DNA of 9,149 nt from Methyloligella sp. Lineage in GTDB: Bacteria; Pseudomonadota; Alphaproteobacteria; Rhizobiales; JALUTE01. Each line of letters starts with the position of its first letter. Positions within the stretch are counted from its first letter, which is position 1. The stretch covers positions 1 to 9,149 of the forward strand of contig JALUTE010000390.1 in the NCBI GenBank assembly GCA_027058255.1, written 5' to 3'. Positions 1 through 9,149 of the stretch are shown here, piece after piece. Both the position numbers and the translations under genes were made by a program. The notes beneath the pieces were generated by a model. That model did no database searches. It was not told the DNA's origin and saw only the letters and a program-made list of their open reading frames with translations.

Positions 1-1
1 C

Positions 2-241
2 ATCCTTCAGGGCAATTTCCAGATCACCACCTTCGCGGGGACCGGCGACACGCTGCGCAACATGTTCGGCGCCGCGCTCATGGGGATCGGCGGCGTCATG
101 GCGCTGGGTTGCACCATCGGCCAGGCGATCACCGGCTTCTCGACTCTCGCCTTCGGCTCGATGATCAGCTTCGCCTTCATCGTCATTGGCGGCGTTATCG
201 GGATGAAGACGCTGGAGCGCATCCTGCTGGCGGAGGCGTGA
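2..241 (+). CDS. YeeE/YedE family membrane transporter, C-terminal fragment
   Basis: This is the last 79 codons of a gene that begins left of the window; the frame is open from base 2 to the TGA at 239-241. Two hydrophobic stretches are visible, roughly residues 22-45 and 50-68 of the fragment. Between and within them lies the motif GCTIGQAITGFSTLAFGS, which is the signature of the YeeE/YedE (DUF395, sulfur transport) family. Characterised members import thiosulfate and use conserved membrane cysteines to pass the substrate along; the Cys at 110-112 sits where the C-terminal conserved Cys of the family lies. The protein ends in a short basic/acidic cytoplasmic-type tail (KTLERILLAEA). Thiosulfate as the substrate is a family inference, since many members are uncharacterised. 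Most of the protein is off the window, so neither its full length nor its operon partners (often a TusA or rhodanese protein) can be judged. Confidence 0.85.
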   Translation: MLQGNFQITTFAGTGDTLRNMFGAALMGIGGVMALGCTIGQAITGFSTLAFGSMISFAFIVIGGVIGMKTLERILLAEA

Positions 242-293
242 GGTCACCCCCCTCCCGGAAAATGGACCGCTCTTCCATGCCTCCCGACCTGGA

Positions 294-341
294 TTGACAT
301 TCGGGACTGGCTTTCTTAGCTAAGAAGCATAGCTAAGGAGG
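294..341 (+). promoter_or_regulatory. vapBC promoter, palindromic operator and ribosome binding site
   Basis: A perfect -35 hexamer TTGACA lies at 294-299. A -10-like TAGCTA follows at 317-322 after 17 bases. The -10 is embedded in a perfect 14-bp palindrome, TTCTTAGCTAAGAA, at 313-326. The core TAGCTAAG occurs again at 330-337, so two copies are spaced 13 bp apart, and the second runs into a strong Shine-Dalgarno AAGGAGG at 335-341, 7 bases before the vapB ATG. Antitoxins of this type normally bind palindromes over their own promoter, alone or with the toxin, so this is the likely autorepression operator. The hexamers, palindrome and repeat are seen directly; operator function is inferred. 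Between the yeeE stop (241) and the -35 nothing else is recognisable, and no terminator with a T-tract is visible. Confidence 0.7.
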
Positions 342-348
342 CCTGCGA

Positions 349-591
349 ATGCCCACATTCACGATTCACGAGGCGAAGACCAATCTGTCCAAGTTGATTG
401 CGCGGGCGCGTGCCGGGGAGGACATCGTGATTGCCCGGGGGAAGCAGCCTGTCGTGCGGTTGCAGCCGCTCGAGGAGCAGAAGCCCCGACGGGTCTTCGG
501 CGCCCTGAAAGGAAAGCTCAGCGTTCCCGATACGTTTTTCGAGCCCCTGCCGGAGGACGAGTTGAAGCGATGGTGGGGTGAGGCGGATTGA
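349..591 (+). CDS. vapB: VapB antitoxin, Phd/YefM-like
   Basis: This 80-residue protein is the antitoxin of a type II toxin-antitoxin pair. Residues 1-42 (IHEAKTNLSKLIARARAGE, then DIVIARGKQPVVRLQPL) match the Phd/YefM fold, which dimerises and binds operator DNA. The C-terminal half (FGALKGKLSVPDTFFEPLPE, then DELKRWWG) resembles the flexible tail by which such antitoxins wrap around and inhibit a PIN toxin. The ATG at 349 has an ideal Shine-Dalgarno 7 bases upstream. The stop overlaps the start of the toxin gene, so the two are translationally coupled, which favours antitoxin being made first. The gene is likely autoregulated through the palindrome at 313-326. The name VapB is given from its PIN-toxin partner; by fold it is closer to Phd/YefM than to AbrB- or RHH-type VapBs. 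Confidence 0.9.
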   Translation: MPTFTIHEAKTNLSKLIARARAGEDIVIARGKQPVVRLQPLEEQKPRRVFGALKGKLSVPDTFFEPLPEDELKRWWGEAD

Positions 592-974
592 GGGCTCTTC
601 TCGATACGCATACGCTCCTCTGGTGGCTCGCCGGTTGCAGGCGGCTGTCGGACAAGGCGATGACCTGCATTTGCGACGAGGAAAACGCGATCCTCGTCAG
701 CGCAGCCTCCGCGTGGGAGATTTCAACCAAGTGGCGGCTCGGCAAATTGCCGCAAGCCGATGGGTTGATCGGCGCGCTCGGCGCGATCTGCCGCTCGCAA
801 AGATTCGAGCCTCTTGCCATCACGCTCGCCCACGCAGAATGCGCCGGGGCGCTGCCCGGCCCGCACAGGGACCCGTTCGATCGCATGCTCGCCGCGCAGG
901 CTCAGATCGAAGCCATTCCGATCATTACCAACGACAGGGCAATCGCGGGGTTCGGCGTGCGCGTTCTCTGGTGA
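588..974 (+). CDS. vapC: VapC toxin, PIN-domain ribonuclease
   Basis: This 128-residue single-domain PIN protein is predicted to be a Mg2+-dependent RNase that cuts tRNA or rRNA when freed from its antitoxin. The acidic residues of the PIN active site are all present: D6 in LLDTHTLLWW, E44 in SAWEISTK, D95 and D98 in HRDPFDRML, and D116 in ITND. The toxin therefore looks catalytically intact, and its length is normal for the family. Translation must start at TTG 588-590. It is the only start codon between the in-frame stop at 579-581 and the conserved LLDTHT motif, and it overlaps the vapB TGA in the arrangement TTGA. The weak start plus the overlap should keep toxin output below antitoxin output and tied to it. 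The gene runs convergently toward uvrA, with 56 bases between the stops and no clear terminator. Its RNA target cannot be read from the sequence. Confidence 0.92.
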   Translation: MRALLDTHTLLWWLAGCRRLSDKAMTCICDEENAILVSAASAWEISTKWRLGKLPQADGLIGALGAICRSQRFEPLAITLAHAECAGALPGPHRDPFDRMLAAQAQIEAIPIITNDRAIAGFGVRVLW

Positions 975-1030
975 ACCGGCCGGGCCGACGGAGGTTCGAT
1001 GCGTGGCTGGCCTTTCGATTCGGGCCGCGC

Positions 1031-4000
1031 CTATTCGGCCGCGGCCTGGCGGCTGCGCGCACGCGGGGCGCTGGCCGGTTTGCCCCTCGACGCGGCCTTG
1101 CCCCTCTTGGACGACGCCTTGCCCGTCTTGGCCGACGCCTTGCCCGTCCTGGCTGCCGCCTTGCGCAATGAGGCCCGCGACTTGCGCGGCGAGGCCGTCG
1201 CCCTGCGCCCGCCTCGCCCCTTGCGGCGGAGCATCCGGGCGAGATAGGCCCCCGTGTGGCTTTCCGCGCACTCGGCCACGGCCTCCGGCGGGCCGGCACA
1301 GACGATCCGCCCGCCGCCATCGCCGCCCTCGGGGCCAAGGTCGATGATCCAGTCCGCGGTCTTGATCACGTCGAGATTGTGCTCGATCACCACCACCGTA
1401 TTGCCCTGCTCGACGAGGGCATGCAGGACATCGAGCAGCTTGGCGACATCGTGAAAGTGCAGGCCCGTCGTGGGCTCGTCGAGGATGTAGAGCGTGCGCC
1501 CCGTCGCCCGGCGCGCGAGCTCGCGCGAGAGCTTCACCCGCTGCGCCTCGCCGCCCGAGAGCGTCGTCGCCTGCTGTCCCACATGGATGTAGCCGAGGCC
1601 GACCTGTTTCAGGGTCTCCAGCTTGTCGCGGATCGCCGGCACCGCCTTGAAGAAGCCGGCGGCCTCCTCCACCGTCATGTCCAGCACGTCGGCGATGGAC
1701 TTGCCGCGAAAGGTGACCTCGAGGGTCTCCCGGTTGTATCGGCGCCCCTTGCACTGGTCGCAGGTCACATAGACATCGGGCAGGAAGTGCATCTCGATCT
1801 TGATCAGGCCGTCGCCCTTGCAGGCCTCGCAGCGCCCGCCCTTGACGTTGAAGGAGAAACGGCCCGGCCTGTAGCCGCGCGCCCGCGCCTCGGGCAGGTT
1901 CGCATACCAGTCGCGAATGGGCGTGAAGGCGCCCGTATAGGTGGCCGGGTTGGAGCGGGGCGTGCGGCCGATGGGCGACTGGTCGATGTCGATGATCTTG
2001 TCGAGATATTCCAGGCCCTCGATGCGGTCATGGGCGCCGGGCGTCACCCGCTTGCCCGAGAGGCGCCGGGCCACCGCCTTGTAGATGGTCTCGATGAGCA
2101 AGGTGGACTTGCCGCCGCCCGAGACCCCCGTGACGCAGGTGAAGAGGCCGAGGGGAATCTCGGCGGTGACGTTCTGCAGATTGTTGGCGCGCGCCCCGGT
2201 GACCCGCAGCACCTGGCCCTTGCGGGGCTTGCGCCGCCGCTTGGGGATCGCGATCTCCCGCTTGCCGGAGAGATACTCCCCGGTCAGGCTCCGGGGCGCC
2301 GCCTCGATGTCCTGCGGCCGCCCCTCGGCCACGATCTCGCCACCATGAATGCCGGCGCCGGGGCCGATATCCACCACATGGTCGGCGGCGCGGATCGCCT
2401 CCTCGTCATGCTCGACGACGATCACCGTATTGCCGAGATCGCGCAAATGCTCGAGGGTCTTGAGCAGGCGCCTGTTGTCCCGCTGATGCAGGCCGATCGA
2501 GGGCTCGTCCAGCACGTAGAGCACGCCGGTGAGGCCGGAGCCGATCTGCGAGGCGAGGCGGATGCGCTGGCTCTCGCCGCCTGAGAGCGTGCCGGATGTG
2601 CGCGAGAGGGTGAGATAGTCGAGGCCCACATCGTTGAGAAAGCGCAGCCGCTCGCGAATCTCCTTCAGGATGCGGGCGGCAATCGCGCGTTTTTGCCGAT
2701 CCAGCTTGCCCTCGAGCTCTGCGAACCAGCGGTCGGCCTCGGCGATGGACATGGCCGAGACCTCGCCGATATGCAGCCCCGCGATCTTGACCGCGAGCGC
2801 CTGCGGCTTGAGCCGCCAGCCGCCACAGGCCGCGCAGGGATGATCCGACTGGTAGCGTGAGAGCTCCTCGCGCACCCAGGCGCTTTCCGTCTCCCGCCAG
2901 CGCCGCTCGATATTGCGGATCACGCCTTCGAAGGGCCTCTTGGTGCGCCAGCGCCGCTCGCCGTCGTCATAGACGAAGGCGATGGCCTCGCCCCTGGAGC
3001 CGAACAGGATGGCCTCGCGCACCGCCTCGGGCAGCTCGGCCCAGGGCGTGCGCATGGAGACGCCATAATGGCGGGCGATCGCCTCGAGGGTCTGTGTGTA
3101 ATAGGGCGAGGTGTTGCCCGTGCGCGCCCAGGGCAGGATCGCCCCGTCGGCGAGGCTGCGCTCGGGCTCGGGCACCACGAGATCGGGCTCGAAGCGCAGC
3201 TCCGTGCCAAGGCCGTCGCATTCCGGGCAGGCGCCATAGGGATTGTTGAAGGAGAAGAGCCGCGGCTCGATCTCCTCGATGGTGAAGCCGCAGACCGGGC
3301 AGGCGAAGCGCTCGGAGAAAACGAGCGTCTCGGGCGCGCCCTTCTCGTCCACCGCGTCGGCGAACTCGGCGACGGCGAGCCCGTCCGCCAGCTCCAGCGC
3401 CGTCTCCAGGCTGTCGGCGAGGCGCTTCTCGATCCCCGGCCGCACGACGAGCCGGTCCACCACCACGTCGATATCGTGCTTGCGCTTCTTGTCCAGCGCC
3501 GGCGCGTCGGGGATCTCGTGGAACGCACCGTCGATCTTGACCCGCTGGAAGCCGCGCTTGAGGAAGCCCGCAAGCTCCTTGCGATACTCGCCCTTGCGAC
3601 CGCGCACCACCGGCGCCAGCAGATAGAGCCGCGTGCCCTCAGGCAGCGCCATCACCCGGTCCACCATCTGGCTCACGGTCTGCGCCTCGATGGGCTCGCC
3701 GGTGGCCGGCGAGTAGGGCACGCCGACGCGGGCGAAGAGGAGGCGCATATAGTCGTAGATTTCCGTCACCGTGCCGACGGTGGAGCGGGGGTTGCGGCTC
3801 GTCGTCTTCTGCTCGATGGAGATGGCCGGCGAGAGGCCCTCGATCAGATCCACATCCGGCTTCTGCATCATCTCCAGGAACTGGCGCGCATAGGCGGAGA
3901 GGCTTTCCACATAGCGGCGCTGGCCCTCGGCATAGATGGTGTCGAAGGCGAGCGAGGACTTGCCCGAGCCCGAAAGGCCTGTGAAGACGATCAGGGCCTC

Positions 4001-4078
4001 GCGCGGCAGTGTGAGATCGACTCCCTTGAGATTGTGCTCGCGGGCGCCGCGAATGGTGATGGATTTCTGGGCTGCCAT
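1031..4078 (-). CDS. uvrA: UvrA, excinuclease ABC subunit A
   Basis: UvrA is the DNA damage sensor of nucleotide excision repair; with UvrB it scans DNA, binds distorted sites and loads UvrB for incision by UvrC. The 1015-residue product has both ABC ATPase modules. Module I has Walker A GLSGSGKSS (34-42), signature LSGGESQR (498-505) and Walker B YVLDEPSIGL (521-530). Module II has Walker A GVSGGGKST (651-659), signature LSGGEAQR (840-847) and Walker B YILDEPTTGL (864-873). Zinc-binding CxxC pairs occur at C260/C263 with C284/C287 and at C750/C753 with C773/C776, and a further CxxC at C415/C418. The start is ATG 4076-4078 because MAAQKSITIRGAREHNLKG matches the family N-terminus; the frame stays open 67 codons upstream, but that part is low-complexity and overlaps pyrE. 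The Shine-Dalgarno is weak. The fold ends near residue 950; residues 951-1015 are a highly basic Ala/Ser/Gly tail that is unusual for UvrA. No frameshift or missing ATPase motif is seen. Confidence 0.98.
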   Translation of the reverse strand: MAAQKSITIRGAREHNLKGVDLTLPREALIVFTGLSGSGKSSLAFDTIYAEGQRRYVESLSAYARQFLEMMQKPDVDLIEGLSPAISIEQKTTSRNPRSTVGTVTEIYDYMRLLFARVGVPYSPATGEPIEAQTVSQMVDRVMALPEGTRLYLLAPVVRGRKGEYRKELAGFLKRGFQRVKIDGAFHEIPDAPALDKKRKHDIDVVVDRLVVRPGIEKRLADSLETALELADGLAVAEFADAVDEKGAPETLVFSERFACPVCGFTIEEIEPRLFSFNNPYGACPECDGLGTELRFEPDLVVPEPERSLADGAILPWARTGNTSPYYTQTLEAIARHYGVSMRTPWAELPEAVREAILFGSRGEAIAFVYDDGERRWRTKRPFEGVIRNIERRWRETESAWVREELSRYQSDHPCAACGGWRLKPQALAVKIAGLHIGEVSAMSIAEADRWFAELEGKLDRQKRAIAARILKEIRERLRFLNDVGLDYLTLSRTSGTLSGGESQRIRLASQIGSGLTGVLYVLDEPSIGLHQRDNRRLLKTLEHLRDLGNTVIVVEHDEEAIRAADHVVDIGPGAGIHGGEIVAEGRPQDIEAAPRSLTGEYLSGKREIAIPKRRRKPRKGQVLRVTGARANNLQNVTAEIPLGLFTCVTGVSGGGKSTLLIETIYKAVARRLSGKRVTPGAHDRIEGLEYLDKIIDIDQSPIGRTPRSNPATYTGAFTPIRDWYANLPEARARGYRPGRFSFNVKGGRCEACKGDGLIKIEMHFLPDVYVTCDQCKGRRYNRETLEVTFRGKSIADVLDMTVEEAAGFFKAVPAIRDKLETLKQVGLGYIHVGQQATTLSGGEAQRVKLSRELARRATGRTLYILDEPTTGLHFHDVAKLLDVLHALVEQGNTVVVIEHNLDVIKTADWIIDLGPEGGDGGGRIVCAGPPEAVAECAESHTGAYLARMLRRKGRGGRRATASPRKSRASLRKAAARTGKASAKTGKASSKRGKAASRGKPASAPRARSRQAAAE
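1091..1153 (-). repeat. 21-bp tandem repeats within the 3' end of uvrA
   Basis: Three head-to-tail 21-bp units lie at 1091-1111, 1112-1132 and 1133-1153. The last two differ at a single base (1128 versus 1149); the first differs from the middle one at four positions. Read on the uvrA strand they encode the heptapeptides ARTGKAS (976-982), AKTGKAS (983-989) and SKRGKAA (990-996), followed by a degenerate fourth copy SRGKPAS (997-1003). Because the unit is a multiple of three, copy-number change by slippage would keep the frame. The near-identity of two neighbouring units suggests recent duplication. Confidence 0.8.
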
Positions 4079-4254
4079 GGCGGCGCATCTTGCCCCCCGC
4101 GGCGGGCCGGGGCAAGCGCGCTGTGGAGGACACATGCCGCCATTTGCACAAGCCATTCGAGGCCCATGTGCAGAACTTGCGCTGCCGGCTTGACAGGGAG
4201 CCGGGCCTGGGCCATGCGGCGCGAGGGCGCAGCAAGAAGGGCGGGGCGGGATCC
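4079..4254. promoter_or_regulatory. Divergent uvrA/pyrE promoter region
   Basis: This 176-bp gap separates the two start codons and must hold both promoters. A perfect TTGACA occurs at 4190-4195 pointing toward pyrE, but the bases 16-18 further on are GC-rich and give no good -10. On the uvrA strand I see no convincing hexamer pair. A search by eye for the alphaproteobacterial LexA box GTTC-N7-GTTC finds only one half-site (GAAC at 4173-4176, GTTC on the uvrA strand), so SOS control of uvrA is not supported here. Both neighbouring reading frames stay open across part of the gap, but the translated extensions are low-complexity. Confidence 0.45.
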
Positions 4255-4833
4255 ATGGGTGAGAGCGGGACGGAGGCACTTCACGCGCGGCTGATCCGCC
4301 TGGTGCGGGCCCGCTCCATGATCGAGGGGCGGCAGGTGCGCCTCGCCTCCGGGCGTCTGTCGGATTTCTACGTCAATCTGAAACCGACCATGCTGCATGC
4401 CGAGGGCGCGCATCTCATCGCCCGGCTGGTCCTCGACGTGATCGCCGGGGATGCGCCCGCCTTGGTCGGCGGCCTCGAGATGGGGGCGGTGCCGCTGGCT
4501 GCTGCCGTGGCCGCCGTGAGCGGCGAGAGCGCACGGCCCATCGACGCCTTTTTCGTGCGCAAGCAGGCCAAGGCGCATGGCACGCAAAGCCTCATCGAGG
4601 GCTTGCCCGAAGGCGAGAGCCTCAAGGCCAAGCGGGTGGTGGTGCTCGAGGATGTCACAACCACGGGCGGCTCGGCCCTGAAGGCGGTTGAAATCCTCCG
4701 CGCCGAGGGGGCCGACGTGGCGCGGGTGGTGACCATCGTCGACCGCGAGGAAGGCGCGGCGGAGGCGTTCCGCGAGGCCGGCATTCCCTTCACCGCCATC
4801 CTCACCCGTCGGCAGTTGCTGGCTGGCGCATGA
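4255..4833 (+). CDS. pyrE: PyrE, orotate phosphoribosyltransferase
   Basis: PyrE joins orotate to PRPP to give orotidine 5'-monophosphate, the fifth step of de novo UMP synthesis, in the cytoplasm. The 192-residue protein has the substrate motif SGRLSDFYVNLKP (32-44), a GLEMGAVPLA phosphate/hinge segment (73-82), the flexible catalytic loop FFVRKQAKAHGT (99-110, with K103, K106 and H108), and the PRPP-binding loop VVVLEDVTTTGGSA (128-141, with E132 and D133). Length and motif order are normal for bacterial orotate phosphoribosyltransferases. The ATG at 4255 is chosen because it places the usual short N-terminal helix before the motif; the frame stays open 55 codons upstream, but that stretch lies in the uvrA promoter region and looks non-coding. 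The ribosome binding site is poor, a GC-rich run with AAGAAGG about 16 bases upstream. The gene stands alone, divergent from uvrA and followed by a 400-bp gap. Confidence 0.95.
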   Translation: MGESGTEALHARLIRLVRARSMIEGRQVRLASGRLSDFYVNLKPTMLHAEGAHLIARLVLDVIAGDAPALVGGLEMGAVPLAAAVAAVSGESARPIDAFFVRKQAKAHGTQSLIEGLPEGESLKAKRVVVLEDVTTTGGSALKAVEILRAEGADVARVVTIVDREEGAAEAFREAGIPFTAILTRRQLLAGA

Positions 4834-5234
4834 GCTTCGCCTGCGACCCGCGGCACATGCCCGCTTGTCTCGCCCGGTGAAATCTGGCATTTTGAGCGAA
4901 TAGGTCAGCGATGCTGTCCTTTGTTGCGGACCGCGCCAAGGCGGCGGCCCGCATTGAGGGGTGGGCGGATGCACCCGTTCTGGCGCCGGATTGCGGTCCC
5001 TTCCGGGGCGGCAGGGGCAGGCGTGCGGGGGTTTACGCGCATGGCGGACCACCACCCATGCCGGACGGATGAAGGCCCGGGCTGATCGAGCCCGGCCGCA
5101 CCGAACGGCGCATCTCCGGCACGGCTTCATTCTCTCATGACCAGCTCCGGTCGCCCGAGAGAGGGAAGGCCGCCCTGCGGGCGGATGTGGGCGGAGGCGG
5201 GTGGTTCGAGGACGAGCAAAGGGTGAGGGCGAGG
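4834..5234. other. Intergenic region pyrE-gltB, no convincing gene
   Basis: About 400 bases separate pyrE from gltB. Three GC-rich inverted repeats are visible: 5039-5044 with 5056-5061 (6-bp stem, 11-base loop), 5077-5083 with 5089-5095 (CCGGGCT/AGCCCGG, 5-base loop), and 5170-5175 with 5179-5184 (CCGCCC/GGGCGG, 3-base loop). None is followed by a T-tract, so none is a classical terminator. Two short plus-strand ORFs occur. One at 4911-5072 (53 codons) has only a weak AGGT upstream and no recognisable product. One at 5137-5226 (29 codons) has a stop that overlaps a possible gltB start. G-runs at 5179-5181, 5189-5191, 5199-5201 and 5221-5223 sit just before gltB. The gltB promoter should be here, but I could not pick a convincing -35/-10 pair. 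Confidence 0.5.

Positions 5235-9149
<3,915 letters not shown>

Noticed and set aside
975..1030. Possible bidirectional terminator between the convergent vapC and uvrA stops
   Set aside because: Only short GGCC-type inverted repeats are present, with no stable stem followed by a T-tract on either strand.
2093..2119. Altered second Walker A in UvrA (GVSGGGKST rather than GVSGSGKST)
   Set aside because: It still fits GxxxxGKS/T, and as I recall this variant is normal in alphaproteobacterial UvrA.
1256..2584. Plus-strand open frames opposite uvrA (442 codons here, another of 408 codons at 3068-4294)
   Set aside because: These are antisense shadows of uvrA with no domain or credible start; UvrA motifs are continuous on the minus strand through both.
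4090..4254. A 55-residue N-terminal extension of PyrE
   Set aside because: It would make PyrE longer than usual with a non-conserved Arg/Gly-rich leader lying over the uvrA promoter; ATG 4255 gives the normal length.
4079..4279. A 67-residue N-terminal extension of UvrA up to an upstream ATG
   Set aside because: The extra residues are Pro/Cys/Arg-rich and unlike any UvrA, and they would overlap the pyrE start. MAAQKSITIRGAREHN at 4078 matches the family N-terminus.
5077..5095. Rho-independent terminator after pyrE at the CCGGGCT/AGCCCGG hairpin
   Set aside because: The stem is good but no run of T follows on either side, and it lies about 240 bases after the pyrE stop.

Overview
The window is GC-rich DNA with the strong G/C third-position bias of a high-GC proteobacterium. 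The protein sequences (GltB, UvrA with a GVSGGGKST second Walker A, PyrE with an FYVNLKP motif) look alphaproteobacterial, most likely Hyphomicrobiales. That placement comes from recalled family sequence, not from a search. Most of the window is ordinary chromosome.

Layout: (1) 2-241, plus strand: the 3' end of a YeeE/YedE-family membrane transporter. (2) 294-974, plus strand: a compact type II toxin-antitoxin operon. It has a Phd/YefM-like VapB antitoxin and a PIN-domain VapC toxin that starts at a TTG overlapping the antitoxin stop. A recognisable promoter carries a 14-bp perfect palindrome over its -10 region. (3) 1031-4078, minus strand: full-length uvrA (1015 aa), convergent with vapC and carrying an unusual C-terminal tail rich in Lys, Arg, Ala, Ser and Gly, encoded partly by 21-bp tandem repeats. 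(4) 4079-4254: divergent uvrA/pyrE promoter region. (5) 4255-4833, plus strand: pyrE (192 aa). (6) 4834-5234: about 400 bp with no convincing gene, holding GC-rich hairpins and two short ORFs. (7) 5235-9149, plus strand: gltB, the large subunit of glutamate synthase, with a non-ATG start and cut by the right edge about 250 codons before its expected end (gltD would be expected beyond).

The genes do not form one pathway. UvrA is nucleotide excision repair, PyrE is de novo pyrimidine synthesis, and GltB assimilates ammonia by converting glutamine and 2-oxoglutarate to glutamate. PyrE and GltB are loosely linked because the pyrimidine pathway consumes glutamine. VapBC is the only accessory element.

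I found no new multi-gene system. The points most worth a second look are the repeat-built basic tail of UvrA, the gltB start and leader, and the operator of the VapBC module. The very long open frames antisense to uvrA and gltB are codon-bias shadows.
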